Assembly: GCA_900321645.1 (NCBI GenBank)
Contig: ONWZ01000035.1
Coordinates: 1 to 26,054 of the forward strand
Length of the DNA: 26,054 nucleotides
Direction: 5' to 3'
DNA from: an uncultured Eubacteriales bacterium
Lineage (GTDB): Bacteria > Bacillota_I > Bacilli_A > RF39 > UBA660
Positions 7,872 to 17,204 of the stretch are shown in pieces. A model generated the notes under the pieces. The model saw nothing but the letters and a program-made list of their open reading frames with translations. It was not told the DNA's origin and searched no databases. The translations under genes were made by a program, and so were the position numbers. The stretch's first letter is position 1, and each line of letters starts with the position of its first letter.

Positions 7872-9158
7872 ATGAAAACAAAAAAAATGACATATGATGT
7901 CGACGAAATGCCACCTATTGGAAAATCATTAGTTTTGGCATTACAACATGTGTTTGCAATGTTTGGAGCAACGATACTAGTACCAATTCTAGTAAATGCG
8001 GCAGCTGGAGAGACAGTTTTAACAATTCCGGTAGCATTAGTTACTTCAGGTATCGGTACATTAATTTATCTTGTATGTACCAAAAAGAAATCACCCGTTT
8101 ATTTGGGTAGTTCATTCGCTTTTATTACGCCAATTGCCGCTGCTTATACCAAAGGTGGAATGGCGGGAGCAATGACAGGAATAATGACTGTCGGAATTAT
8201 TTATGTAATTATCGCAATCATTATTAAATTTGCTGGTAAGGAATGGCTGGAAAAATTATTGCCGCCAATTGTTATTGGACCAATGATTATGATAATTGGT
8301 TTAGGACTTGCTCCATCAGCTATTTCACAAATCGGTTTATCATCAGGTACTTCTATCGATTATCGTGTTTTAATTGTAGCGCTTGTAGCTTTCTTAGTAA
8401 CAGCTTTTGTAATGACTAAAGCCAAAGGATTCTTTAGAATTATTCCATTTTTAATTGGAATTGTGGCTGGTTATATTGTAGCAGTAATCTTTGGTTTGAT
8501 TGATTTTAAACCAGTAGTGGAAGCAAGTTTCTTTGGAATACCAAAATTCGTATTACCATTTAAGGATTACAAACCTAGCTTTATTGCTTTGGTAACAATT
8601 GCTCCTGTAGCATTAGTTACCTTATGTGAACATATTGGTGATCATACTTCTTTAGGTAATATTATCGGAAGAGATTTAATTAAAGATCCTGGACTTGATA
8701 GAACCTTACTTGGTGATGGTATTGCAACTTTTGTAGCTGGTTTATTAGGAGGTCCTGCCAATACAACTTATGGTGAAAATACTTCAGTAGTCGGAATGAC
8801 CAGAGTGGCTTCAGTTAAGGTAGTAGGAATGGCTGGAATCATTGCTATCATCATCGGTTTCTTAGGAAAATTTACCGCTTTAGTATCAACAATTCCAAAT
8901 GCGGTATTAGGTGGTGTATCACTACTACTATATGGCTTTATCGCCGTAAATGGATTAAAAGTATTAATTAAAAATAAGGTAGACTTTGAATTACCTAAAA
9001 ACGTTGTTGTTGCTTCATCAATGTTAGTATTAGGTTTAGGTGGAGCGGCCATTTCAATCATCAGTGGGGATTTATCAGTAACTATTTCTGGAATGAGCTT
9101 AGCTTCAATCGTCGGTATTATCTTAAATATTATTATTCCGAACGGAAATAAAGAATGA
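7872..9158 (+). CDS. uraA: Uracil permease (NCS2 nucleobase:cation symporter)
   Basis: Takes up uracil with protons across the cytoplasmic membrane. 428 residues with the 14-segment NCS2 layout: LQHVFAMFGATILVPILV near 24-41, YLGSSFAFITP in the crossover strand near 78-87, CEHIGDH with the substrate Glu at about 253, and TTYGENTSVVG with the second Glu at about 302. These match UraA/PyrP rather than purine permeases. The start is the ATG at 7872, with GAGGAAGGAG seven bases upstream; an in-frame TTG two codons earlier abuts that site and is rejected. The stop TGA overlaps the ribosome binding site of upp, so permease and salvage enzyme are coupled. Confidence 0.92.
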   Translation: MKTKKMTYDVDEMPPIGKSLVLALQHVFAMFGATILVPILVNAAAGETVLTIPVALVTSGIGTLIYLVCTKKKSPVYLGSSFAFITPIAAAYTKGGMAGAMTGIMTVGIIYVIIAIIIKFAGKEWLEKLLPPIVIGPMIMIIGLGLAPSAISQIGLSSGTSIDYRVLIVALVAFLVTAFVMTKAKGFFRIIPFLIGIVAGYIVAVIFGLIDFKPVVEASFFGIPKFVLPFKDYKPSFIALVTIAPVALVTLCEHIGDHTSLGNIIGRDLIKDPGLDRTLLGDGIATFVAGLLGGPANTTYGENTSVVGMTRVASVKVVGMAGIIAIIIGFLGKFTALVSTIPNAVLGGVSLLLYGFIAVNGLKVLIKNKVDFELPKNVVVASSMLVLGLGGAAISIISGDLSVTISGMSLASIVGIILNIIIPNGNKE

Positions 9159-9166
9159 GGTGAAAG

Positions 9167-9796
9167 ATGAAAAATGTAATTGAATTAAATCATCCACTAA
9201 TTACGCATAAATTAGCTATTCTAAGAGATAAGAAAACAAGTACCAAAGAGTTTAGAGAATTAGTATCCGAAATTGCAATGTTTGTTTGTTATGAAGCAAT
9301 GCACGATGCAAAATTAGAAAGTGTTGAAATTGAAACACCAATCAAGAAATTTAAAACTAAAAAAATTGATCAAGATAAATATGCTTTTGTACCAATTCTT
9401 AGAGCGGGAATGGGAATGCTAGATGGAGTTATTACCGTTATTCCAAATGCCAAAATAGGTCATGTTGGAATGTACCGTGATGAAAAGACATTCAAACCAG
9501 TTAATTATTTCTTTAAAGTTCCTAAAGATATAGAGAAACGTGAAGTAATCATCCTAGATCCAATGTTAGCAACGGGTGGTTCAGCTATCGATGCCATTGA
9601 ATTATTAAAGAGCAAGGGTGTAAAAAAGATTAAATTCTTATGTATCATTGCTGCTCCAGAAGGATTAAAATTAGTAACGGAAAAGCATCCCGATGTTAAA
9701 ATATATTGTGGATGCATTGATAAGCATCTTAATAAAGATAAATACATTGTTCCTGGTCTTGGCGATGCCGGTGATCGAATTTACGGAACAAAATAG
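9167..9796 (+). CDS. upp: Uracil phosphoribosyltransferase
   Basis: Converts uracil and PRPP to UMP in pyrimidine salvage. 209 residues, the standard length. Visible motifs: an N-terminus with [17 protein letters not shown] at 79-87, the PRPP-binding [10 protein letters not shown] at 131-140, and the C-terminal uracil-binding region [13 protein letters not shown]. It is second in an operon with the uracil permease, eight bases after its stop, with GAGGTGAAAG as ribosome binding site. The context gives a complete uptake-plus-conversion module. Confidence 0.97.
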   Translation: MKNVIELNHPLITHKLAILRDKKTSTKEFRELVSEIAMFVCYEAMHDAKLESVEIETPIKKFKTKKIDQDKYAFVPILRAGMGMLDGVITVIPNAKIGHVGMYRDEKTFKPVNYFFKVPKDIEKREVIILDPMLATGGSAIDAIELLKSKGVKKIKFLCIIAAPEGLKLVTEKHPDVKIYCGCIDKHLNKDKYIVPGLGDAGDRIYGTK

Positions 9797-9821
9797 AACT
9801 CCTGAAAGGAGTTTTATTTTT
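9797..9821 (+). terminator. Intrinsic terminator of the uraA-upp operon
   Basis: A 7-bp stem AACTCCT/AGGAGTT (9797-9803 with 9807-9813), loop GAA, followed by TTATTTTT. It starts one base after the upp stop codon. Confidence 0.85.
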
Positions 9822-9856
9822 AACTAAATTGAGCTATAATAATATTAGGTGATTAA

Positions 9857-10606
9857 ATGAAAGCATTAGTAACGGGAACTAGTTCCGGAATTGGTAAAGA
9901 AATAGCTATTTATTTATCAGAATTAGGTTATGATATAATTGCCGTAGCAAGAGATAGAAAAAAATTAATGGAATTGAATAATTTAATTAAAACTAAACTT
10001 ACAATCTATGAATATGATTTATCTAAATTAGAGAACTGTTATAAATTATATAATAATGTTAAGGATATGGACGTCGATATTGTAATCAATAATGCTGGAT
10101 TTGGCTTATTTGGCGATTATCAAGAGAGCGATTTAGATATTGAACTTAATATGATTGATCTAAATGTTAAGGCTTTGCATATAATAACTAAATTATTTAT
10201 TAATAATAAACATACTAAATATATTTTAAATGTTGCTAGTTCGGCTGGAATGATGATGGGTGGTCCTCTAATGAGTACATATTATGCTACCAAGAGTTAT
10301 GCACGTAGTTATACTTTAGGGTTATATGAGGAATTACGAAAAAACAATAGTGATAAGGTAATATCAGTTTTATGTCCAGGGCCAGTTGATACGAATTTTA
10401 ATAAAAGAGCAAGTGTTAAATTTAATTTAGACGAGCTTAGTGCTAGATATGTGGCGAGATATGCAATTAAAAAAATGTTTAAAAAGAAATTAATTATTAT
10501 TCCTGGTTTTAGTGTTCGAATGGGCTTATTCTTTTCAAGGTTTTTACCAACGAAATTAGCCTTAAAAATAGTTTATAAAATTCAAGAACGGAAAAAAACA
10601 CCATAA
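9857..10606 (+). CDS. Short-chain dehydrogenase/reductase (SDR)
   Basis: 249-residue NAD(P)-dependent oxidoreductase of the classical SDR family. Cofactor motif TGTSSGIG at 6-13, NNAG at 78-81, catalytic Ser in NVASSAG (about 128), and YxxxK as Tyr142-Lys146 in YYATK; PGPVDT follows near 174. The C-terminal part, after about 210, is basic and hydrophobic as in the DltE/YqjQ-like group, suggesting membrane association. The start ATG at 9857 has AGGTGATT upstream, and a TATAAT at 9835-9840 may be its -10. The substrate is not predictable from sequence. Confidence 0.88.
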   Translation: MKALVTGTSSGIGKEIAIYLSELGYDIIAVARDRKKLMELNNLIKTKLTIYEYDLSKLENCYKLYNNVKDMDVDIVINNAGFGLFGDYQESDLDIELNMIDLNVKALHIITKLFINNKHTKYILNVASSAGMMMGGPLMSTYYATKSYARSYTLGLYEELRKNNSDKVISVLCPGPVDTNFNKRASVKFNLDELSARYVARYAIKKMFKKKLIIIPGFSVRMGLFFSRFLPTKLALKIVYKIQERKKTP

Positions 10607-10615
10607 AGGTGTTTT
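10595..10615. terminator. Bidirectional terminator between SDR and transporter genes
   Basis: An 8-bp stem AAAACACC/GGTGTTTT (10595-10602 with 10608-10615), loop of five bases, with A/T tracts on both sides between two convergent genes. It overlaps the end of the SDR frame. Confidence 0.8.
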
Positions 10616-10619
10616 ATTT

Positions 10620-12206
10620 TTATAGTAATACTATTAACAAAGTAACTAGAGCTACTAATATTAATAAATATAGGATAAATCTCCAAATATACTTTAACCA
10701 TGTTGTATATGGAATATCAAAGTAGCTTAAACCTAAAATTAAGATTAAACTTGTTGGTCCAACTAAACCGAATACGCCATATATGCTTTGGAATAATAGG
10801 GCTACTGATGGATAAATTGATTCATCGGTAATTTGCGTTAAAATTGGTGAATATGCACTAATTGTAATCCAAGTAAGATCAACATTTAGAATGCAGCCAA
10901 CAAAAGCAAGTAATGAAGATAATCCATAATTGAATTTACCATAGTTAGATATAATTGTTTCTAAAAGGCCATTATTGAAGACACATACTAATACTAGATA
11001 AGCGACAGTAATTAAACCAGCGGCTGGTAGCATCTTTTTAGCACCTTCTAGGAAATTATCTAGGGCATCATCAAGTTTGTCTTTATTTGCTAAAGCAAGA
11101 ATGAATGATACAAAACCTAATAGCATCGTTGAATATACATAGATGCTTGTAGGATTACCACTACCATTCCATTCACCTAGAGCAGGTAAATTTGATGAAA
11201 TGATGTTTGAGAATATATAGAATTCTTTAATATGTAAGCCAAGTAGCCATGAATGGAATTTAGAGAAGACAGTTATATTAAATAATGCTCCCCAAGGTAC
11301 CATGCCTATCACTAAGATAATAAATGTTAGTGATAGAATAACAATTAAAGGCCATGTCTTAATATCTTTATATTTACCTTTAACTTCGGCTATTAGTAAT
11401 TCTGAATTATCATTTAATTCATATTTTACTTTCTTTTCTTCAACTTTCTTAATATGTGTACTTACGAAGTAAACTAATAGAGCGACTCCAGCAAAAAGTA
11501 ATAATAATTTTGGAAATACATTGTCAAATTTAGATTCTAATCCAACAAAAGTTTCAAATGTGTTACAAATACCAGTATTTGGATTAATGAAAGATACAAA
11601 TACTCCTCCAATATATCCAACTAGCATACTAGCAACTGTAGCAGAGAAAGCTACTAATTTATCATATCCTAATAAGAGAATGATTGTTACCACAAATGGA
11701 ACAAAGATAAATAGGGGCATTGTTATACCAGTTAAAGCGGTAATAAAGGCAAAAAGGATAATTGTTATGTAGATAAACTTCTTACCCATTGGTTTTGCTT
11801 TGGTTACAATGCTATCTAATATTTTTTTATAACTTGGTGTTTTACTTAATATTCCATAAAAGCCACCAACAGCAAGCGCAAATAATATAATAGGGGCAAA
11901 GTTTTGAACAACAATGCTAAGGAAATTGTTTGGTATATCAGCAATACCAATACGATCGATAGCACCTTGTCTGCCTGGTAGAATGTAACTAACAATTACA
12001 AATATCAATAATAGAATACTAAGTACCTTTAGTAAACCGTGTTTGTTCATTCCGGTTAAGGCTATGCCGACAATGGCCGCGATTACGATATCATACCATA
12101 ATCCCACCCAACCAAATAGTAATACTGAAGCTACTATTAGGGCTAGGATTAATACACAAATAACAAGTGTTTTGTATTTTGCAATAAATTCTTTAATTTT
12201 TTTCAT
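10620..12206 (-). CDS. Polytopic transporter, probably DcuC/YfcC-like (ion transporter superfamily)
   Basis: 528-residue membrane protein with roughly 12-13 hydrophobic segments. An internal re-entrant-looking motif GGVFVSFINPNTG near 200-212 resembles the Asn-Pro loops of the C4-dicarboxylate/YfcC/AbgT group. A second Gly/Asn-Pro segment (GEWNGSGNPTS) in the C-terminal half suggests the two-fold repeat typical of that superfamily. Substrates in these families are anions such as dicarboxylates or amino-acid derivatives; which one is unknown here. AAAGGGAGG precedes the ATG at 12206. It lies 51 bases after lysS with no clear terminator between, so it may be read from the rlmH-dusB-lysS mRNA. 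The subfamily is uncertain. Confidence 0.6.
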   Translation of the reverse strand: MKKIKEFIAKYKTLVICVLILALIVASVLLFGWVGLWYDIVIAAIVGIALTGMNKHGLLKVLSILLLIFVIVSYILPGRQGAIDRIGIADIPNNFLSIVVQNFAPIILFALAVGGFYGILSKTPSYKKILDSIVTKAKPMGKKFIYITIILFAFITALTGITMPLFIFVPFVVTIILLLGYDKLVAFSATVASMLVGYIGGVFVSFINPNTGICNTFETFVGLESKFDNVFPKLLLLFAGVALLVYFVSTHIKKVEEKKVKYELNDNSELLIAEVKGKYKDIKTWPLIVILSLTFIILVIGMVPWGALFNITVFSKFHSWLLGLHIKEFYIFSNIISSNLPALGEWNGSGNPTSIYVYSTMLLGFVSFILALANKDKLDDALDNFLEGAKKMLPAAGLITVAYLVLVCVFNNGLLETIISNYGKFNYGLSSLLAFVGCILNVDLTWITISAYSPILTQITDESIYPSVALLFQSIYGVFGLVGPTSLILILGLSYFDIPYTTWLKYIWRFILYLLILVALVTLLIVLL

Positions 12207-12257
12207 TTTTCCTCCCTTTTAGTATCACAAGTCAGTCTTTTTATCTTTTTCCTATTA

Positions 12258-13739
12258 TTACTTATTTTTCATTTGCGGGAATAAAATTACATCTCTTATT
12301 GAATCAACCTCCGTAAATAACATACACATTCTATCTATACCATAGCCAATTCCACCAGCTGGTGGCATACCATATTCAAGGGCTTCAATAAAGTCCATGT
12401 CTATGTCATTGGCTTCATCATTTCCTAATTCTTTTTCTTTTAATTGATTTTCAAAACGTTCTAATTGATCAATTGGATCATTAAGTTCGGTATAAGCATT
12501 ACAGAATTCTTTACCACCAATAAACAATTCAAAACGTTCTACAAATCTAGGATCTTTTGGATCTTTTTTAGTAAGTGGAGAAATCTCAACTGGATGACCA
12601 TATAAGAATGTTGGTTGGATTAATGTTTCTTCAACATATTTTTCAAAGAATAGATTAATTATATGTCCAATATTCTCTTGATGTTTCTCAACTTCGATAT
12701 CATGTTCTTTAGCTAATTTCAATGCTTCTTCAACAGTATTTACTTTTAAAAAATCAATACCCGTTTTTTCTTTAATTGATTCAACCATACTAACTTTCTT
12801 AAATGGTTTTGATAAATCTATTTCATTACCATACCAATTGAAGGTATATTTATCAAAAACCTCTTTGGCAATGGTTTTAAATAGACTTTCCGTCATTTCC
12901 ATCATACCAGCAAGATCAGAATATGCTAAGTAGGCTTCCATCATTGTAAACTCTGGATTGTGTCTTGTATCCATTCCTTCATTACGGAATACACGACCTA
13001 TTTCATAGACAGCTTCCATACCACCAACAAGTAATCTCTTTAGTGGTAATTCTAGAGCTATACGTAAATACATATCTAAGTCTTGAGCATTATGATGGGT
13101 AGCAAATGGTCTTGCAGCAGCACCAGTTAACAATGTCGATAAAACAGGTGTCTCAACTTCTGTAAATCCTCTACCATCCATAAATTTTTGAATGGTACGA
13201 ATTATCTTTGGTCTTGTAAAAGCAACCTTCTTAGAATCTTCATTCATAATCAGATCAACGTAACGGCGACGATATCTTTCTTCAATATCAGTTAAGCCAT
13301 GAAATTTTTCTGGTAATGGTCTTAATGCTTTAACTAAATGAGTATACTCTAAACACTTTAGAGTTACTTCACCAGTGCGTGTTTTCATTACTTTTCCACG
13401 TACACCAACAATATCACCGATATCGGCTGATTTAAATAACTCATATATTTCTTCACCAACATCATTGATTGAAATATATATTTGAATTTTACCCGTTTTA
13501 TCTTGAATGGTAAAGAATGAAGCTTTGCCCATCTTTCTTATAAACATGATTCTTCCGGCAACCGTAAATTCATCATTGATGTTTTCAAAGGCATCGTGTT
13601 CAATATCTTGATATTTTTCTTTTATTTCATTACTCCAAGCTGTTCTTTCAAAACGTTGTCCAAAGGGATCTAAACCTAAACTACGTAATTTATCGGCTTT
13701 TTCTCTTCTAATTAATTCTTGATCGGTAAATTCACGCAT
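12258..13739 (-). CDS. lysS: Lysyl-tRNA synthetase, class II
   Basis: Charges tRNA-Lys. About 493 residues: an N-terminal OB-fold anticodon-binding domain (about 50-150), then the class II catalytic domain with motif 2 VFRNEGMDTRHNPEFTMMEAY and motif 3 GIGYGIDRMCMLF near the C-terminus. Colinear with Bacillus LysS throughout, including the ALRPLPEKFHGL and EALEYGMPPAGG segments. I place the start at the ATG at 13739, eight bases after AAGGAAG; an in-frame GTG at 13748 is too close to that site. It follows dusB by 19 bases in the same operon. Confidence 0.96.
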   Translation of the reverse strand: MREFTDQELIRREKADKLRSLGLDPFGQRFERTAWSNEIKEKYQDIEHDAFENINDEFTVAGRIMFIRKMGKASFFTIQDKTGKIQIYISINDVGEEIYELFKSADIGDIVGVRGKVMKTRTGEVTLKCLEYTHLVKALRPLPEKFHGLTDIEERYRRRYVDLIMNEDSKKVAFTRPKIIRTIQKFMDGRGFTEVETPVLSTLLTGAAARPFATHHNAQDLDMYLRIALELPLKRLLVGGMEAVYEIGRVFRNEGMDTRHNPEFTMMEAYLAYSDLAGMMEMTESLFKTIAKEVFDKYTFNWYGNEIDLSKPFKKVSMVESIKEKTGIDFLKVNTVEEALKLAKEHDIEVEKHQENIGHIINLFFEKYVEETLIQPTFLYGHPVEISPLTKKDPKDPRFVERFELFIGGKEFCNAYTELNDPIDQLERFENQLKEKELGNDEANDIDMDFIEALEYGMPPAGGIGYGIDRMCMLFTEVDSIRDVILFPQMKNK

Positions 13740-13758
13740 ATTATCCACTTCCTTCTTA

Positions 13759-14733
13759 TTAATTATATAATTTTTTTAAGTAATTATCAAGTACTTCTCT
13801 TATTTCTTCCTTAGTTTTTGCTTTAAAAATAAGGTTTTTAATCTCTTTATGTTCAGGCATGCCTTTAATATACCAGGCAATATGGCTACGCATTTCTAAA
13901 GTAGCTACTTTTTCGGGCTTAATTTTTAGCAAATAATCCATATGTTTATAACACATTTTAATTCTTTCTTCATATGTTGGTTTTTCGATTACTTGACCTG
14001 TTTTAAAATAAGTATCGATTTCTTTAATTAACCAAGGATTACCCAAAACTCCTCTACCAATCATAATGGCATCACATTTAGTATATTCAAGCATATGTTT
14101 AGCTGACTCGATACTGGTAATATCACCATTTCCAATAACGGGAATAGTTACATTTTCTTTAACTTGTTTAATGATATCTAAATCAGCTTTTCCAGAATAT
14201 AATTGACTTCTCGTTCTAGGATGAACGGTTATAGCACTGGCTCCCGCTTTTTCACATATTTTAGCAACTTCGACAGCATTAATCGAATTATTGTCCCATC
14301 CGCTACGAATTTTAACGGTTACTGGTACTGGAACGGCTTTTACAACAGCTGAAACTATATCATAAATTAATTTAGGATTTTTAAGTAAGGCCGAGCCTGC
14401 TTGGGAACGAACAGCTACTTTAGGAACTGGGCATCCCATATTGATATCTATAATGTCGGGGTGCATTATTTGATAAATCATTTTAGCGGCTTCAACAAAT
14501 GTTTCTTTATCACTCCCAAAAATCTGTTGGGAAATTGGCCTTTCATTTTCTTCAAAATAAAGCATGTCTTTAGTCTTTTTACTGTTATAAATCATTCCTT
14601 TATCTGAAACCATTTCAGCACATACTAAAGCAGCTCCCATTTCTTTGCAGATTAGTCTAAAAGCACTATTGCAAACACCGGCCATCGGAGCTAAAATAAC
14701 TTGTCCATTTAATTCAACATTGCCAATTTTCAT
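13759..14733 (-). CDS. dusB: tRNA-dihydrouridine synthase (DusB type)
   Basis: FMN-dependent enzyme that reduces specific uridines in tRNA D-loops. 324 residues: a TIM barrel starting VILAPMAGVCNSAFR (12-26), the catalytic Cys in DINMGCPVPK (C101), FMN-phosphate-binding segments KIRSGWD, HPRTRSQLYSG and PVIGNGDI, then the GRGVLGNPW loop and a helical tRNA-binding C-terminal domain. The start ATG at 14733 follows TAGGTGA; only seven bases separate it from the rlmH stop. dusB next to lysS is a familiar arrangement in Bacilli. Confidence 0.94.
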   Translation of the reverse strand: MKIGNVELNGQVILAPMAGVCNSAFRLICKEMGAALVCAEMVSDKGMIYNSKKTKDMLYFEENERPISQQIFGSDKETFVEAAKMIYQIMHPDIIDINMGCPVPKVAVRSQAGSALLKNPKLIYDIVSAVVKAVPVPVTVKIRSGWDNNSINAVEVAKICEKAGASAITVHPRTRSQLYSGKADLDIIKQVKENVTIPVIGNGDITSIESAKHMLEYTKCDAIMIGRGVLGNPWLIKEIDTYFKTGQVIEKPTYEERIKMCYKHMDYLLKIKPEKVATLEMRSHIAWYIKGMPEHKEIKNLIFKAKTKEEIREVLDNYLKKLYN

Positions 14734-14740
14734 ATGTCAC

Positions 14741-15175
14741 CTACTTATGATATGTTTCATGATTAAGGATTTTAAAACTACGATATATTTGTTCTAATAA
14801 GATTAAGCGAAATAATCCATGCGGATAAGTTAACTTTGAAAAAGATAATTTATATTGACATTTATTCTTAATGGTCTCAGATAAACCATCAGATCCACCA
14901 ATGATAAAAGTAATACATGGACTGCTTATAAATGTTTTATCTATCTTATCGGCTAATTCAATCGATGATAAATTATTACCTTCAATACACATAGCAATAA
15001 GATAATCTTTATTATCAATATGCTTTAATATCTCATTGCTTTCATTTTCGATATTACTATCAGGTAACTCAATAATTTCTAATTTATGATATTTATTAAT
15101 TCTTTTAGCATAATCACTAATTCCTGCTTTTAGATAATCTTCTTTTAATCTTCCTACACAAATTATTTTAATCAT
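14741..15175 (-). CDS. rlmH: 23S rRNA pseudouridine-1915 N3-methyltransferase RlmH
   Basis: SPOUT-fold methyltransferase that methylates pseudouridine 1915 in 23S rRNA of the assembled ribosome. 144 residues; the knotted SAM-binding region is seen in FIIGGSDGLS and in the conserved LTYPHGLFRLILLEQIYRSFKI segment, and the protein ends in the family signature YHK. GAGGGAA lies four bases before the ATG. It is the first gene after the pilus operon terminator, so it probably has its own weak promoter in 15176-15213 (a TAAAAT is present there), then runs into dusB and lysS. Confidence 0.96.
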   Translation of the reverse strand: MIKIICVGRLKEDYLKAGISDYAKRINKYHKLEIIELPDSNIENESNEILKHIDNKDYLIAMCIEGNNLSSIELADKIDKTFISSPCITFIIGGSDGLSETIKNKCQYKLSFSKLTYPHGLFRLILLEQIYRSFKILNHETYHK

Positions 15176-15209
15176 AATCTTCCCTCACTTGATATTTTAA
15201 CACAAAAAA

Positions 15210-15236
15210 GAAAAAAAGTAATTGTTAATTACTTTT
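15210..15236 (-). terminator. Terminator of the Tad-like pilus operon
   Basis: A 10-bp perfect stem AAAAGTAATT/AATTACTTTT (15214-15223 with 15227-15236), loop of three bases, followed on the minus strand by a seven-T run interrupted once. It overlaps the stop codon of the TadZ/CpaE-like gene. Confidence 0.85.
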
Positions 15237-16166
15237 AGCATCAAATATTTTTACAAATTCTGATAATATTTCTTTATTATCTATACGATCATTTAATGGT
15301 GGAATATTAAAGGTAACTGTGGTATGTGATTCAAACTCGAAATCGGTAATATCTTGAGCTGATAATAAACTCTTATTTAAAACTACTTTGTGACCAATCA
15401 ACTTATCGAATATTTCTTTATTAACAAGCATCATTTTATTTAATTTAATAATACTTGGTTCCATTAGATAGATTACCTCATCACATGTTTCACCATTAGT
15501 GTTGTTTAAATCTACCAGGATTGTATTAGCCGTACCGAACTTATTTATTGCGGCATTAAGATTATTTTGGTTTACAGAATACATATCTTTTTCATTAAAG
15601 AAACCAAAATCATTTTTATTTACTTCGATAGCTACGACATAATCTTTTTCTGATAGCATCTTTTTTAACATATAAATTAATGTTGTGGCACCAGCTCCTG
15701 CTGTTGCATTTTTAAATCCAATTACTCTCGCTGTTCTTGGCAATACAGGGGCATCGGCATTGGTAGCATCACTGGCCTGTGTACTGCCATTTAACTGATG
15801 AATATGGGCAACATCTTTATAAGTATTAGGATGATTATATAAATACATCAATGATTCTTTATTATTAGCAAAATTATATATTCCCATACTGATAAGTTTT
15901 GATAAGTAATTGTTATTGGCCATTAAAGTATTATCTAATAACAGAATTACTTTATCCATTTCAATACCCACGGATAATTTTTGAATATTACTGATATCCA
16001 TATAATCTTTAATCGCTGTAATATCTAAAAACATACGATTAAAGAAGAAGTTAGAGAATGTGCCAATAATTTCATCAACTGTAAATTCGCCATTCATTGA
16101 TTTAATAATATCGACATCTAAAGTGTTTAATAAATTTTGATTTTTATTTGCTACGATTACATTCAT
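15225..16166 (-). CDS. TadZ/CpaE-like ParA-fold protein with degenerate P-loop
   Basis: 313 residues in two parts. The N-terminal ~115 look like a divergent receiver-type domain (DKVILLLDNT near 71-80). A Thr/Asp/Ala-rich linker (127-142) leads to a ParA/MinD-like half starting ARVIGFKNATAGAGATTLI. At the Walker A position (155-162) both lysines of the KGGxGKTT pattern are replaced (T155, A160); a Walker B-like TILVDL follows at 215-220. TadZ/CpaE proteins localise Tad pilus machines, and atypical Walker A boxes are known in the family. It is the last gene of the operon, where CpaE usually precedes CpaF. ATP hydrolysis is unlikely; a scaffold or localisation role is inferred. Confidence 0.65.
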   Translation of the reverse strand: MNVIVANKNQNLLNTLDVDIIKSMNGEFTVDEIIGTFSNFFFNRMFLDITAIKDYMDISNIQKLSVGIEMDKVILLLDNTLMANNNYLSKLISMGIYNFANNKESLMYLYNHPNTYKDVAHIHQLNGSTQASDATNADAPVLPRTARVIGFKNATAGAGATTLIYMLKKMLSEKDYVVAIEVNKNDFGFFNEKDMYSVNQNNLNAAINKFGTANTILVDLNNTNGETCDEVIYLMEPSIIKLNKMMLVNKEIFDKLIGHKVVLNKSLLSAQDITDFEFESHTTVTFNIPPLNDRIDNKEILSEFVKIFDAKSN

Positions 16167-16180
16167 TCTCTCACTCCTTT

Positions 16181-16669
16181 TTATGCTCTTATTCTTACTT
16201 TGGCCTGACCACTAATTTCCCATGTTCCATTAATAATATCATCAGAACGAGGTGTTTCTCCACCTAATTGTAGCAACATACTAAGTGGACCAAGATTCCA
16301 ATCGGCATATGTATACACATTATATATGATATACTTATTATTTCGTGATTCTTCTTCAATGATTATACCATTATGACAGTAAGCTTGTGGACTACCGGGC
16401 TCACGATTTAATAATCCATTACCACGCTTACATTCTTTAACATAATTAGCTTTAGCCAATAGTTTATTCAATTTTTTTACTTTTTCGGCATTACCTTCAG
16501 AAAATTCATTCAAATCTTTAATTTCAGTTTGCTCAATTAAATCTATTATGCTATTCTTGATTCTAAAGGCTTTGGCATAGTTTAATGCTAATGCCGTAAA
16601 AATAACATATAAAAATATAAAGACAAGCATTAATCTTATCATAAATACGCCACCAAAGGCATCTCGCAT
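16181..16669 (-). CDS. Pilin-like membrane protein, paralogue B (MRDAFGG leader)
   Basis: 162 residues. The first seven residues (MRDAFGG) are followed directly by one hydrophobic helix (about 8-29), then a helical region and an extracytoplasmic domain with two Cys separated by 18 residues (CKRG...AYCHNG), the sequence GIIIEE, and a C-terminal YTYADWNLGPLSMLLQLGGE segment. It is clearly homologous to the next upstream gene, sharing the leader, helix, a Cys pair and the C-terminal GW/W pattern. The layout fits a TadE/F-like minor pilin or pseudopilin. AGGTGATT precedes the ATG; it lies 15 bases after its paralogue. The function is inferred from operon and topology only. Confidence 0.75.
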   Translation of the reverse strand: MRDAFGGVFMIRLMLVFIFLYVIFTALALNYAKAFRIKNSIIDLIEQTEIKDLNEFSEGNAEKVKKLNKLLAKANYVKECKRGNGLLNREPGSPQAYCHNGIIIEEESRNNKYIIYNVYTYADWNLGPLSMLLQLGGETPRSDDIINGTWEISGQAKVRIRA

Positions 16670-16684
16670 GTCTAATCACCTGCC

Positions 16685-17179
16685 TTATTTTGTTTTTTCA
16701 TATACTATTGGTCGTGTTTCTCCAGCAACTCGCCAATGACCAATGGCTGTTGTGGCATCGGTTTCACTTCCATTTAGTGCAAGTAATTTATTTAAAAATG
16801 GAATACTCCAACCGACATATGTTTCAACTTTATAATAGACCCCTATTTTATTTCTATTTTCCATATGAGGATTAATTTGCCTAATGATGATGCCATTTTG
16901 ACAATATACGGTATCACGACAATTCATTTTACTAGTGTCGACACGATAATTCATATTACCTAGAATTTCAGTTTCAAAATCAGCTTCCATCTTATTTAAA
17001 TCAGCAGCTGACATATGTCTCATATCAACAATTTCATTGTTTTCAAGATAATCAACTACTTTGTTTTTTACTTTGAAAGCTTTAGCATAGTTTAGCGCCA
17101 TAGCAGTAAATCCAATATAAATGGCTAAAAAGACTAAAAATAATTTAATCATGAATGCGCCACCAAAGGCATCTCTCAT
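16685..17179 (-). CDS. Pilin-like membrane protein, paralogue A (MRDAFGG leader)
   Basis: 164 residues with the same plan as the following gene: MRDAFGG leader, one membrane helix (about 9-29) followed by LNYAKAF, a helical region with a MRHMSAADLNKME segment, then two close Cys (MNCRDTVYCQNG), a beta-rich domain with YKVETYVGW, and a charged C-terminus. It is first after the hairpin region that follows the Flp-like gene. GGGTGAT precedes the ATG. I do not recognise a characterised family; a TadE/F-like or minor pilin role is inferred from the leader, topology and operon. Confidence 0.75.
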   Translation of the reverse strand: MRDAFGGAFMIKLFLVFLAIYIGFTAMALNYAKAFKVKNKVVDYLENNEIVDMRHMSAADLNKMEADFETEILGNMNYRVDTSKMNCRDTVYCQNGIIIRQINPHMENRNKIGVYYKVETYVGWSIPFLNKLLALNGSETDATTAIGHWRVAGETRPIVYEKTK

Positions 17180-17204
17180 CTTTTATCACCCACTTTAGTA
17201 CTCT

